Assembly: GCF_016613475.2 (NCBI RefSeq)
Contig: NZ_CP071517.1
Location: 992,001 to 1,056,000 of the forward strand
Origin: Lysobacter arenosi
GTDB taxonomy: Bacteria > Pseudomonadota > Gammaproteobacteria > Xanthomonadales > Xanthomonadaceae
Length of the DNA: 64,000 bases
Direction of reading: 5' to 3'
Shown: positions 54,801 through 63,395 of the stretch, piece after piece
Numbering within the stretch: position 1 is the stretch's first letter
Layout of the letters: the number at the start of each line of letters is the position of its first letter
Made by a program: the position numbers and the translations under genes
The notes under the pieces: model-generated
The model's database searches: none
What the model was told of the DNA's origin: nothing
Seen by the model: the letters and a program-made list of their open reading frames with translations, nothing else

Positions 54801-57800
54801 ACGAACGCCAGTACATCGGCAACGACAAGGTCTACGGCGACGCGGGCAAGGATCTTGTCGACGGCGGCGCAGGCAACGACGAACTGTTCGGCGGGCAGGA
54901 CAACGACACGCTGGTAGGCGGCGAGGGCGACGATGTCCTCGACGGTGGCACCGGCAACGACGTTCTCTACGGAGGCAAGGGCAACGACCGGTTCCACTTC
55001 GAGGCTGGCTTTGGCGTCGACGAGATCGTGCTGGAGGACATCGACGCAGGCACCGACACGATCAGTTTTGGTAGCGGAATCTCGTCGTCGGACCTGACGT
55101 ACTTCGTCCAGGGCATGGACCTGCTGATCCAACACAACAACATGCAGGATGCGATCGTCGTTCGCGGCTACTTCGCGCCCGGAACGAACGTGTCCTTGCA
55201 ACTGGCGGGAGGGACCCAGTACAGCCGCGCCGACATGGAACAGCTCCTGGGCGTTCCGACACCCGTGCCCGGGACGTCAGGCAACGACGTGATGGAGGGT
55301 ACCGACGGGGACGACAACCTGCACGGTGGCGCCGGCAATGACACGCTGTACGGTCTGGGCGGAGACGACTACCTGTTCGGTGGAAGCGGCGATGACCAGC
55401 TCTACGGCAGCGTGGGTTCCGACATGCTCAATGGCGGAACCGGCAACGATACGTACCACTTCGATTGGGGCGCCGGGCTTGACCGGATCACCGGCCTAGG
55501 CTCCGCATCGTCCGGCTCCGACGTGATCAAGTTTGGCCCGAGCCTGACCCGGGACATGATCAACAACTACCAGATCACGGGCGACGACCTGATGATCGCC
55601 TTCTTCGACGGTGCCAACTACGACGCCGTCTACATGGACGGTTTCCTTTCCGCCGCCAACGGCACCCACATCCTGGAGTTCGCCGATGGCAGCTGGATGT
55701 CGGCGGAGGATTTCCGCAGCGGTCCAAACTCGTGGCGCGGGACGGCAGGAGATGATTCCTTCGTCGCTTCCAACGCCAACAACAATCTCCAAGGCTACGA
55801 GGGCGACGACGTCATATCGGGCATGGGTGGAAACGACCGCATCTTCGGCGACGCTGGCGACGACCAGCTGGATGGCGGCGATGGCAACGACGCCCTGCAG
55901 GGCGGCCTTGGCGCGGACGTGATCGACGGCGGTGCCGGCGACGATCAGCTGTACGGCACCGAATACGAGGGTAGTCCGACCGACACCTTGCGAGGTGGTA
56001 GCGGAAACGATCGTTACTACATTGGCAAGGGGCATCAGACCTCGCCTTCGCCCGATGTGGTCATCGAACTGGCGAACGAAGGTATCGACACGGTTTACGC
56101 CGAGTCGTACTCCTACACGCTCACTGATAACGTCGAGAACCTCATCGGCGTTTACCATTCCAGTGACTACTCCTGGAGCAACTCCGGCTACCCTGGCTGG
56201 TACGTGGACATCCCGCGACAGCTAATCGGCAACGCGCTGGACAACACGATCAGGCTAGGCGACCTGCCGTGGGGTGGCAGTCACGACCATCGGTTGTACG
56301 TCCTAGATGGCGGGGCCGGCGCGGATACGCTCGTCGGCACCGAGGCCGACGAGATCTACGTGGTCGATCAGCTCGGTGACGTCATCGTCGAAACCGACAC
56401 TGGACCTGGCGCATCGGTCGATACGGTGCGTGCCAGCACCTCGTTCTCCATCGGGCAATACGCGAACGTGGAGAACATTGAACTGGCCGGCGCGGGAAAT
56501 CTGTCAGCTTGGGGCAACACCGGCAACAACCGGCTGGACGGCAGCACCTCCAGCGGTGCCAACACGCTCTACGGCGGCCAGGGTGATGATACCTACGCCA
56601 TCACTGCCAAGGACGTGGTCGTGGAGCTGGCCGGCGAGGGCGTCGACACCGTGCGCATCGAGCGGCTCGACGAGACGACATCGCAAGGGCAGTGGTTCAA
56701 TGTGTCCGACTATGCGAACGTCGAGAATCTCTCGCTCGGCAACAACCTGAGCATTGACTGGGACTACAACGGCAGCGACAACCAGGGTCTGTTCAGCGCC
56801 AATCTCCGCGGCGATGCCGGCGACAACGTGCTCATCGGCAACGGTTTCAGCAACGAGCTGCGCGGCGGGGGCGGGAACGATACCCTGTTCGGTGGCGAGC
56901 GAGAGCTGAACACCACGTACCGAAGTGCTTACGACCAGCTGTTTGGCGAGTCCGGCGATGACACGCTCCGCGCCGGAAGTGGCGGCGCCACCTTGCACGG
57001 CGGGAGCGGCAACGATGTCCTGTACGGGGCGTCTGGCAACGACAGCTTCCACTACGCCCTTGGGGATGGCCGCGACACGATCGCCTCCATCAGCAGCACG
57101 GGCGACCTTGACCGGGTCGTGTTCGCCGCGGGAATCGATCCGGACGATGTCTCGTTCAGTCGTTCTGGCACCAGCCTGGTGGTGCAGGTTGGCTCGGACC
57201 CGAACGACCAGGTCGTCGTCTCAAACTACTGGTACGAACGCGACGGCGAGTATGAGCTGAGCGGCGCTGTCGACCAGTTCGTGTTTGCGGACGGCACGAT
57301 CCGCAGGGGCGACCTGCACCAGTTGCCGTACACCAACAATCCGCCGCAGACGCTGGTGCACTACCTGAGCCACGAGCTGGTTGGAGATGAGGCATTCACC
57401 TTCACCTTGCCGAGCGGGATGTTCACCGACGAGGCCGCCGATACGATCACGCTGAGCCTGGGCGCGAATACGCCGGAATGGATCACGTTCGACCCGGCTA
57501 CAGGCGCGTTGACCGGAACCCCACCCAACGGTGGTGCGGAGTTGTCTGTGCAGATCGTGGCCAGCGACAGCTGGGGACAGACCACGACGTCGACCTTGTC
57601 CCTTACCGTTCGCAACGTCATTCGTGGCGGCGTCGGCGGCGACATGCTGGCCGGCACCGATTTCCGGGACGACGTCCACGGCGGCGGCGGCGACGACACG
57701 TTGCAGGGCGTCGGGTCCGGTGATCGCCTCTACGGTGGCGCCGGCAACGACCTGTACGTGGTGACAGAGTCCTCCCAGCAGGTGATCGAACTGGCGGGCG

Positions 57801-60646
57801 AGGGTGACGATACCGTCCAGAGCAGCAGCTATAGCTATGCGCTGGGCGAGAACATCGAGGGCCTGCTGATGGGCGCAGGCGCGATGGAGGGTGTTGGCAA
57901 TTCCGGCGCCAACGTCATCACGGGCAACGCGGGCGACAACCGGCTCGATGGCGGCGAAGGGGATGACCGACTCGTCGGCGACGCCGGCAACGATCTATAC
58001 GTTGTCGACTCGTTGGGCGACGAGGTCATCGAGACCGCCGGCCAGGGCACCGACACGATCCAGGCGAGTCTGAGCTGGCAGTTGGGCGCCGACGTCGAGA
58101 ACCTTGAGCTTATCGGCAGCGATGACCTCAATGCCACGGGCAACGCGCTCGACAATGACCTTACCGGCAACGCGGGCAACAACCGGCTCGAGGGCGGGGC
58201 AGGCGCGGACTGGTTGTACGGCGGCGACGGCAACGACACATACGTCATGGAGTCCACCCAGGACCGCGCCATCGAGTACGAGGGCGAAGGACACGACACC
58301 GTCGATCGTCGGTTCGAGACCAACTTGATCCTCGCCAACAACGTCGAGAACCTGCTGCTGGCCGCAGGCGTGGTCACAGGCAACGGTAACGCCCAGGACA
58401 ACCAGATCACGGGCAATGCCGCCAACAACAAGCTCTCGGGCCTGGACGGTGATGATCAACTCGATGGGCTGGATGGCAACGACCAGATGTGGGGCGGCTC
58501 GGGCAGCGATCGCCTGCTCGCCGGCAACGGCGACGACTATCTCGACGGTGGTACCGGCCAAGACCAGCTGGAAGGCGGTGCCGGCGGAGACGTATATGTC
58601 GTCGACGACGCCGGCGATGTGATCGTCGAGGCCGCGGGCGGCGGCACTGATCAGGTCCAGGCCTCGGCGTCGTACGCCATGTCCGCGAACATCGAGAACC
58701 TGTTCCTGTCAGGCAGCTCTGCCATCAGCGGCACCGGCAATGCGCAGGCGAACTATCTCGGGGGCAATTCGTCCGACAACGTGCTCAACGGCATGGGCGG
58801 AAATGACACCCTGGTGGGCGGGGCCGGCAACGACTCCCTCGTCGGCGGGGCAGGCGACGACTCCTACCTTGTTGACGCCGCATCCGGCACCGATGTTATC
58901 GACAATGCCGGCGGCGGTAGCGACGGTGTGTTCTTCATCAATGGCGTCACCCGTGAGCGGCTATCGTTCTCTCGTGACGGAAACGACCTGCTCATCACAA
59001 TTGACGGCGGTGCGACGCCGGCGGTGCGGGTCACCAATCACTTCCTCGGCGGTGACGCCGCCATCGACTACGTTGCACCCGAAGGTGGGACAACGCTGAC
59101 CACGGCCCAGATCAACCAGTTGGTGTCAGGCGGCTCCGGCGGCCAGTACGACCAGACCATCGAAGGCACTGCCTCGGCCGAGCAACTGGTCGGCAGCAAC
59201 GGCAAGGACCTCATCAAGGGGCTGGGAGGGGACGACCAAGTATTCGGCATGGGTGGCGCGGACACCCTCCAGGGTGGCGACGGCGACGACTACCTCGCAG
59301 GTGGCAATGGCAGCGGCACAGGCTCGGCCGACGATAGGCTGGAAGGTGGAGCGGGCAATGACACGCTTTCCGGAGAAGATGGCAACGACACGCTCATCGG
59401 TGGCGCCAACGACGACGACTATATCTATGGCGGTGGCCAGGACGTGATCGATAACACTGGCGGCGGCATCGATGGTGTGTTCTTCAGCAATGGAATCACT
59501 GCTGCGCAACTGGCGTTCACCAGAACCGGAGACGACCTGTTGATCACCGTCAATGGCGATGCGAACAGTACGGTCAAGGTTACCGGGCACTTCCTCGGCG
59601 GAGACCTCGCCATCGACTTCGTGCAGCCAGCAAGCGGCGCAATGCTTGATACAGCGACGATAAACGCACTTGTCGGAGGTGGAAGCAACCCGCCGGGCGG
59701 CAACGACGGTGACTATCCGTCAGTGGTGACCGGCACCGCGAGTGGTGAACAGTTGCTTGGAACCGGTGGCCGCGACCTGATCAAGGGGCTGGGTGGTAAC
59801 GACACCCTGTTTGGCTTCGGCGCGGATGACAAGCTCGATGGTGGCGACGGCGACGATTACCTGTCCGGTGGCAACGGCTCGCACAACGGATCCGGCAACG
59901 ACATCCTGGTGGGCGGGGCCGGTGTCGACACGCTGGTTGGCGAGGACGGCAACGACCAAATGCTCGGAGGCGCCGGCAACGACAAGTACGTCTATGGTGG
60001 CGGTGCCGACACCATCGACAACACTGGCGGCGGCACCGACTGGGTGTTCTTCAACAGCAGCAGTTTCAGCGTGGCTCGTAGCCGAATCACCTTCCATCGC
60101 GATGGCGATGACCTGATCGTTCGGGTCGATGCCGACGCAGGCAAGCAGATCCGCGTGACCAAGCACTTCCTCGGTGGTGAGTATGCGATCGCCTATGTGC
60201 AGCCGGCTGGCGGAAACGCCATCCCAGCTTCTCAGTTCGGTGGCCTTCTGGCTCCGTTGTCTGCGGGGCGATCGTTTGCCGCCTTTGCATCTGGCGACGA
60301 GCCGGTTACAACTGAAATGACAGTCATTCAACCCGAAGCGCTCCAGGAACGGGATGCTGTTCCGGGTCGATCCAGCGACCTCGCGATGAGGGAAGGGCAG
60401 GATCGTCCGGCTATCCAGGGGCTGGAGCAGTTGGTGCAGGATGTCACTTCTGCAACCGAGCCAAGGCTCGCCAATCAGGAGTTGCTCAATCTGGTCAACG
60501 CCATGAGTAGCTTCGGCGGCAGTGACGCGGCCGCATCGTCCGGCACTGAGGCCAATAGCCAGCTTGAACGAAACCTGCATTGGAGCGCAGCCTGGCACCA
60601 CGGTCCGCGACAAGATGGAATGCGGACCCGATACATGGAACCGTAA
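51848..60646 (+). CDS. Giant RTX (calcium-binding repeat) protein
   Basis: A 2,932-residue type I secretion substrate without signal peptide. N-terminal 150 residues are helical; residues about 165-230 form a Gly/Ala-rich hydrophobic segment (V-L-G-S-Y-V-G-G-L, A-A-P-V-G-T-I-L-A) that could insert into a membrane. Then long runs of G-G-x-G-x-D repeats (dense at about 630-1045), related interspersed domains (I-D-L-T-type strands such as L-T-Y-F-V-Q-G-M-D-L-L-I), V-E-N-L-type units (about 1990-2290) and one Ig-like putative adhesion domain (about 1830-1925). Three related modules of 190 residues close the protein. Calcium outside the cell folds it. No hlyC-like acylation gene is near. AAGGAGCGAAGTC sets the ATG. 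Confidence 0.9.
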   Translation: MIADDKTIYFVLGDLDTPKLPAAPQTEEAKKTLLQAFVSLYKDFLGETAGNLTDDTIKALSHLQLKELAARIDAEMVAKPELAEQYTKANDFERIASKWREMALASGHPDATAVVWHCNQIIAQREEAIELLLQAGQDSSAKFRAMKLLGAAAGNIMTALEVAEAFQSGATEPDVMATKMFGIVLGSYVGGLVLTAFGGLGVVLAAPVGTILAVAATVMVAAYAAEKIGEFIWEEFISDTFWDVLESLNIKDEVEYGISKIGQWVGAITPGDPKPPYRTEQVYDGEVIASNEKENVVIGNDGSNEINMLHGRTVAFGEGGNDIYRVYTTAQRNQVISDTEGANKLFFGIEEIGTLGLQKIGTNVYRSDGGNYTITKVGDGEDASLVIQSKHYEATVTILNWTNGNFGIDLPGEPVPYEPPPPSHSGGAQDDYITPYIDGASPPGISADGGEGRDMIWGTGLQYEDSLRGGGGSDIINGNGGIDQIDAGHGDDFVSGIGDGSTVHGGEGNDVLAADYDFGFHYIASGDIPIDSNAIWRDLSQYFGWDQVEAFSIDDNGYLRISPAIGLMDGFDYSGPSVVAGWSYRFWLVDDGTFELKYFSSVEPDGKEPGYSGLITYWDPGLEFVKGVTLFGEGGNDAITGTSADDVLDGGDDDDRIVANAGNDVVYGGEGVDYLAGGAGNDVLDGGAAADQVYGEDGNDVITGGAGDDQLWGDKYNQDENAAGGDDHILGGEGKDQIVGHGGNDILSGDAGDDFVLGGAGDDQLYGGQGEDRLQGGAGNDHLDGGTERDLLFGEDGDDSVAGGEGNDQLQGGAGNDRLDGGAGDDVLIGETGEDFLSGGLGADELQGREGDDSLDGGDGNDRLFGQVGNDYLGGGTGDDHLRGAEGNDTLIGGEGIDDMGGGEGDDLLEGGAGADKLWGEAGNDRVQGGAGDDYVDGDDGAVAAGLHGKDQLDGGDGNDILHGQGNDDTVRGGAGDDSVFGDDYERQYIGNDKVYGDAGKDLVDGGAGNDELFGGQDNDTLVGGEGDDVLDGGTGNDVLYGGKGNDRFHFEAGFGVDEIVLEDIDAGTDTISFGSGISSSDLTYFVQGMDLLIQHNNMQDAIVVRGYFAPGTNVSLQLAGGTQYSRADMEQLLGVPTPVPGTSGNDVMEGTDGDDNLHGGAGNDTLYGLGGDDYLFGGSGDDQLYGSVGSDMLNGGTGNDTYHFDWGAGLDRITGLGSASSGSDVIKFGPSLTRDMINNYQITGDDLMIAFFDGANYDAVYMDGFLSAANGTHILEFADGSWMSAEDFRSGPNSWRGTAGDDSFVASNANNNLQGYEGDDVISGMGGNDRIFGDAGDDQLDGGDGNDALQGGLGADVIDGGAGDDQLYGTEYEGSPTDTLRGGSGNDRYYIGKGHQTSPSPDVVIELANEGIDTVYAESYSYTLTDNVENLIGVYHSSDYSWSNSGYPGWYVDIPRQLIGNALDNTIRLGDLPWGGSHDHRLYVLDGGAGADTLVGTEADEIYVVDQLGDVIVETDTGPGASVDTVRASTSFSIGQYANVENIELAGAGNLSAWGNTGNNRLDGSTSSGANTLYGGQGDDTYAITAKDVVVELAGEGVDTVRIERLDETTSQGQWFNVSDYANVENLSLGNNLSIDWDYNGSDNQGLFSANLRGDAGDNVLIGNGFSNELRGGGGNDTLFGGERELNTTYRSAYDQLFGESGDDTLRAGSGGATLHGGSGNDVLYGASGNDSFHYALGDGRDTIASISSTGDLDRVVFAAGIDPDDVSFSRSGTSLVVQVGSDPNDQVVVSNYWYERDGEYELSGAVDQFVFADGTIRRGDLHQLPYTNNPPQTLVHYLSHELVGDEAFTFTLPSGMFTDEAADTITLSLGANTPEWITFDPATGALTGTPPNGGAELSVQIVASDSWGQTTTSTLSLTVRNVIRGGVGGDMLAGTDFRDDVHGGGGDDTLQGVGSGDRLYGGAGNDLYVVTESSQQVIELAGEGDDTVQSSSYSYALGENIEGLLMGAGAMEGVGNSGANVITGNAGDNRLDGGEGDDRLVGDAGNDLYVVDSLGDEVIETAGQGTDTIQASLSWQLGADVENLELIGSDDLNATGNALDNDLTGNAGNNRLEGGAGADWLYGGDGNDTYVMESTQDRAIEYEGEGHDTVDRRFETNLILANNVENLLLAAGVVTGNGNAQDNQITGNAANNKLSGLDGDDQLDGLDGNDQMWGGSGSDRLLAGNGDDYLDGGTGQDQLEGGAGGDVYVVDDAGDVIVEAAGGGTDQVQASASYAMSANIENLFLSGSSAISGTGNAQANYLGGNSSDNVLNGMGGNDTLVGGAGNDSLVGGAGDDSYLVDAASGTDVIDNAGGGSDGVFFINGVTRERLSFSRDGNDLLITIDGGATPAVRVTNHFLGGDAAIDYVAPEGGTTLTTAQINQLVSGGSGGQYDQTIEGTASAEQLVGSNGKDLIKGLGGDDQVFGMGGADTLQGGDGDDYLAGGNGSGTGSADDRLEGGAGNDTLSGEDGNDTLIGGANDDDYIYGGGQDVIDNTGGGIDGVFFSNGITAAQLAFTRTGDDLLITVNGDANSTVKVTGHFLGGDLAIDFVQPASGAMLDTATINALVGGGSNPPGGNDGDYPSVVTGTASGEQLLGTGGRDLIKGLGGNDTLFGFGADDKLDGGDGDDYLSGGNGSHNGSGNDILVGGAGVDTLVGEDGNDQMLGGAGNDKYVYGGGADTIDNTGGGTDWVFFNSSSFSVARSRITFHRDGDDLIVRVDADAGKQIRVTKHFLGGEYAIAYVQPAGGNAIPASQFGGLLAPLSAGRSFAAFASGDEPVTTEMTVIQPEALQERDAVPGRSSDLAMREGQDRPAIQGLEQLVQDVTSATEPRLANQELLNLVNAMSSFGGSDAAASSGTEANSQLERNLHWSAAWHHGPRQDGMRTRYMEP

Positions 60647-60654
60647 GGTAGGGA

Positions 60655-60679
60655 GGAGGCTCTGACTGGCAGAGCCTCC
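60655..60679 (+). terminator. Hairpin after the RTX gene
   Basis: A 10-base perfect stem (GGAGGCTCTG / CAGAGCCTCC) with a five-base loop begins nine bases after the RTX stop. Only a short C-T-T follows, so its terminator strength is uncertain. Confidence 0.65.
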
Positions 60680-60747
60680 CTTGCCTGCGCTCGACAATCA
60701 ACGGCTGTCTGCTTCATCCTGTCGCCGCGATGCAAGGAGAAGAATCC

Positions 60748-61152
60748 ATGAGCCCACTCGCAATAATCGTCATGCACACTTTTGCCGCAGGCGCTCTTGG
60801 CATTCTTGCGCGCCTCTATATTTCGGCATTTCTGCTTTCCACCGAATCGGTGGACAGTCCAAGGGGCGTGACGCGTTTCTTTTTCAGGTACATGATCGCC
60901 AGCTTTCACTACATGGTGTCCTTCATGCTGACGCCATTGATGATCAAGCCATTCGTCGGGTACTTTCGAAGCATTCCGGCGCAGGAGGATGCGAAGAGCT
61001 ACCTGTACCTGGCGCTTTGCATCCCGCTTGCAGCGTTACTCTACTTTCTGGACCACAAGGTGATGCGGTGGGGCGACGCCAGGAAGCTGGAAGGTCGGGA
61101 GAGACTGCGGAAGATATCGGGACAGCGCTACAGGCGAAACGGATCTGCGTAG
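60748..61152 (+). CDS. Small membrane protein of unknown function
   Basis: A 134-residue protein with about three hydrophobic segments (I-V-M-H-T-F-A-A-G-A-L-G-I-L, Y-M-V-S-F-M-L-T-P-L-M-I, L-Y-L-A-L-C-I-P-L-A-A-L-L-Y-F) and a basic C-terminal tail. No known family. AAGGAGAAGAATCC fixes the ATG at the seventh codon of the open frame. It follows the RTX gene by 100 bases; a link to it is not shown. Confidence 0.7.
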   Translation: MSPLAIIVMHTFAAGALGILARLYISAFLLSTESVDSPRGVTRFFFRYMIASFHYMVSFMLTPLMIKPFVGYFRSIPAQEDAKSYLYLALCIPLAALLYFLDHKVMRWGDARKLEGRERLRKISGQRYRRNGSA

Positions 61153-61371
61153 CTTCCTGCTGTTTTGGATGCCTTGGGTGAAAACTTTGGGTCCCCCACG
61201 ATCGCCGGCCGAAAGACGGCCGAACTGGCCTGCTTAGATATTGGCTTGTTGGCTGCCCCCCCTCGAATGAACTCAAGACGACTGATGCCCTCGACGCGCA
61301 AGGTGGAGGGCGAAGGCGGATCCAAGGATCGGCCTTGCATGCACATCAGCACCGGCAAAGGGGCTTTGATC

Positions 61372-61866
61372 ATGGCAGCCAGCATTCCCAACCGGATCAG
61401 CCGCACACTGCTTGCCGCCGAGGCGGTGGTAATCGTCTTGCCGGTCCTCATGATGGCGGTTCTCCTGTCGATTGCGTATTTGATGTGGGCCGTTGTAATC
61501 GTGGGTTCCATGACCTCCGGTCTCAACGATCTCGAAACCGTGCTGCCAATCTTTGTCGTAACTTCAGTAAGCGCATTTGTGTCCGTCGCTTACGCCGCGA
61601 ATGTCGCGCAACTTTCGATTCGCTACGTCAGGCACGGTCGACGCGAAATCGCAAACGTGTCGAGGCTGGAATGGTTGTCGCTGCTGGCCGGGGCAATGGT
61701 CCTTCCCTGTTGGTTTGTCGCGTACCACATTTCACCGGACTCCCACTACCAAGAACTGATGGCTTTCTTCCTCCCCGGAGCCCTTCTTGCGTTGCCAACG
61801 CTGCACCTCTTCGCAGCGAAGATGATCGCTGACCGGAGGGTGGTGGAGGCTAGGGATGGCTCATAA
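61372..61866 (+). CDS. Membrane protein of unknown function
   Basis: A 164-residue protein with four hydrophobic segments (A-V-V-I-V-L-P-V-L-M-M-A-V-L-L; L-P-I-F-V-V-T-S-V-S-A-F-V; L-L-A-G-A-M-V-L-P-C-W; F-L-P-G-A-L-L-A-L-P). No known family. The frame is open to 61165; of the ATG codons the one at 61372 gives a regular membrane-protein start, and 61339 is the alternative. The end overlaps the next gene by 11 bases. Confidence 0.65.
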   Translation: MAASIPNRISRTLLAAEAVVIVLPVLMMAVLLSIAYLMWAVVIVGSMTSGLNDLETVLPIFVVTSVSAFVSVAYAANVAQLSIRYVRHGRREIANVSRLEWLSLLAGAMVLPCWFVAYHISPDSHYQELMAFFLPGALLALPTLHLFAAKMIADRRVVEARDGS

Positions 61867-62194
61867 GGAATTCGACACGTATTGGCTGGCCTATTTGGCT
61901 GCCCACTCCAAGCCCGCAACTCGAGCCTGCCACTACGTCGGCACGTTGCTCGGCATCTTCATAGGCATTCCGCTCTCGGCTTCTATTGCTTGGTGGGCAT
62001 TCCCAGTCTTGGGCGCAATCGGCTACGGAATTGCCCTGGCCAGCCACCCGTTAGTCCAGGGCAACCGCCCTTTTGCTTCCCGGCCTGTTTGGGGGCTTGC
62101 GTGCGACCTGCGCATGCTGTTGCTTGCGGCGACCAATCAGCTAACGCCTCATCTGTTGCGAGCCAAGCCCAGCGCGATTTCACCAAGCGATTGA
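61856..62194 (+). CDS. Mpo1/DUF962-like membrane protein
   Basis: A 112-residue protein. The N-terminal Y-W-L-A-Y-L-A-A-H-S-K-P-A-T-R-A-C-H-Y-V-G-T (with two His) and the pair of membrane helices with G-I-F-I-G-I-P-L and A-S-H-P-L-V-Q-G-N-R-P match the DUF962 group. Yeast Mpo1 of this group is an iron-dependent dioxygenase for hydroxy fatty acids; the bacterial function is not known. Overlaps the preceding gene by 11 bases. Confidence 0.78.
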   Translation: MAHKEFDTYWLAYLAAHSKPATRACHYVGTLLGIFIGIPLSASIAWWAFPVLGAIGYGIALASHPLVQGNRPFASRPVWGLACDLRMLLLAATNQLTPHLLRAKPSAISPSD

Positions 62195-62240
62195 GGCAGG
62201 GGCCGTGATGACCGCCTCTTGCCGAAAACGGACGTCGAAC

Positions 62241-62314
62241 TAGTCCTTGAACATTCGGGCATGCCGCCAAAGCCAGCGGTCCAGTTGATGCGGTGCAATC
62301 CATTCGCCGCCAGG
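62241..62314. repeat. Repeat A, copy 1
   Basis: A 74-base element matching 63481-63554 at 65 of 74 positions with no gaps. It is followed after one base by repeat B (62316-62431), so the two form one composite unit here. No gene in it; short ORFs through it are not convincing. Confidence 0.75.
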
Positions 62315-62315
62315 T

Positions 62316-62431
62316 GGGAAGGGCCCACGGGCCGCAGCAGATCGCGCAAAGCTCGCATCAGCCACCTCGCATAACGCATATCGGCGAGCCTGATTTCGGG
62401 GTAGGGTATGTCCGCTTTCGACCCATAGCGG
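62316..62431. repeat. Repeat B, copy 1
   Basis: A 116-base element repeated without gaps at 63799-63914. Its right end carries GGGGTAGGGTATGTCCGC followed by a small hairpin (CCGCTTT ... AAAGCGG-like), a pattern common in intergenic DNA of related bacteria. Both strands of this element give recurrent spurious short ORFs. Confidence 0.75.
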
Positions 62432-62459
62432 TCATTGGCCGGGCCATCCGACCCGACCC

Positions 62460-62574
62460 GCTGGGTCCGGTTATACGCCGGATTGTTAGCCGGACCCAGC
62501 TTGCATAAGTTCAAGCCGAATCAGGGGTTACAGCCCATTCACTGGGGTGTGGTGTCAGACGTATAACCGGACCC
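62460..62574. repeat. Nested inverted repeats with GGGTCCGG core
   Basis: Two overlapping perfect inverted repeats: GCTGGGTCCGG (62460-62470) pairs with CCGGACCCAGC (62490-62500), and the 15-base GGGTCCGGTTATACG (62463-62477) pairs with its exact complement at 62560-62574. The same left arm can thus form either a small or a large hairpin. It lies between the composite repeat and the first cassette gene. The role is unknown. Confidence 0.65.
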
Positions 62575-62615
62575 ACGGGTCCGTCTAGTAGGTAGTTCGA
62601 GAGGGCGGAGAAGCC

Positions 62616-62960
62616 GTGCTAAGTCTCGAGGCAATTCCCGTAACCATCGTTGCCGCGGCCATCAGCTTTCTGTGGGCTTTTGTCTCTGGCTCCAGGCGTT
62701 CGTTCGGCACGTTCTTGACAGTGTCGCTGGCGACGCTGGCCAACTTGCTTTGGCTAGCCTGGTTCTTCCGTGACGGTATGGGCCCGGATGCAATCACGAC
62801 TTCTGGCCTGGATGCTTGGCAGCATTTCTGGGCACTCGCTGCAGTACCGGTCGTCGCTTGGGTGGCGCTGGCACTCGCGACGGGCCTCAGGTACTGGCAC
62901 GCGGTCCACACGTGCCCTAACAATTCATTCAAGCCGAAGCCGCTTCGCGGCTCGGCTTAA
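62616..62960 (+). CDS. Cassette-type small membrane protein
   Basis: A 114-residue protein with three hydrophobic segments (V-T-I-V-A-A-A-I-S-F-L-W-A-F, L-A-N-L-L-W-L-A-W-F-F, F-W-A-L-A-A-V-P-V-V-A-W-V). Its last codons run into an attC site and encode N-N-S-F-K-P-K-P-L-R-G-S-A, the typical tail of integron-cassette ORFs. GTG start after GGCGGAGAAGCC. No function known. It is probably the upstream cassette of a short array. Confidence 0.7.
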   Translation: MLSLEAIPVTIVAAAISFLWAFVSGSRRSFGTFLTVSLATLANLLWLAWFFRDGMGPDAITTSGLDAWQHFWALAAVPVVAWVALALATGLRYWHAVHTCPNNSFKPKPLRGSA

Positions 62961-62975
62961 CTCATGCGTTATCCG
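62914..62975 (+). other. attC recombination site 1
   Basis: Left core GCCCTAAC, then CAATTCATTCAAGCCGA, a hairpin centre around GCTTCGCGGC, the inverse CGGCTTAACTCATGC and right core GTTATCC. This is the structure of a short attC of the Xanthomonas-type cassettes. Recombination would take place at the G/TT of the right core (62968/62969). Confidence 0.8.
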
Positions 62976-63014
62976 GCTAGAACACGAGATTCAGTTACCG
63001 CTATAGGAGCAGAT

Positions 63015-63395
63015 ATGGCTCACTACATCGACGGATTTGTCTTTCCCATTCCGCGAGATCGCCTGAACGAGTACAAGCGTCTTGCCCAAGCGGCTGCAAG
63101 GATCTGGAAGGGACATGGCGCACTCGACTACTGGGAATATATCGGTGACGATTTGAAATTGGAGGGAACGCGCTCGTTCACTGATCTCATAGCTGCAACG
63201 GAGGAGGAAACCATCGTGTTTGGATGGGTAGTCTTTGATTCTCGTGAGGCACGTGATCTGGCGAACGAGAAGGTCGCGGCTGACCCAAGGATGGCGGAGT
63301 TGATCGCTTCATCCAATTCAGGTTTTGATGCGAAAAGAATGGCGTACGGTGGGTTCCAGTTGTTCGTTCAATCGTCGAACGCGAACGCCGGATAA
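63015..63395 (+). CDS. DUF1428 protein in an integron-type cassette
   Basis: A 126-residue protein of the DUF1428 (YbaA-like, ferredoxin-like fold) family: Y-I-D-G-F-V-F-P-I-P, A-R-I-W-K-G-H-G-A-L-D-Y-W-E-Y-I-G-D-D, V-F-G-W-V-V-F-D-S-R-E-A-R-D and K-R-M-A-Y-G-G-F. It probably binds a small molecule or is a dimeric oxygenase-like protein; function not established. GGAGCAGAT precedes the ATG. The gene lies exactly between two attC sites and so forms a mobile cassette. Confidence 0.85.
   Translation: MAHYIDGFVFPIPRDRLNEYKRLAQAAARIWKGHGALDYWEYIGDDLKLEGTRSFTDLIAATEEETIVFGWVVFDSREARDLANEKVAADPRMAELIASSNSGFDAKRMAYGGFQLFVQSSNANAG

Noticed and set aside
53740..55000. DNA repeats as CRISPR or satellite
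   Set aside because: They are coding RTX nonapeptide repeats in one open frame.
53681..55201. A 506-codon minus-strand frame
   Set aside because: Reverse reading of RTX repeat DNA; the repetitive Val/Ala text is a by-product of GGxGxD codons.
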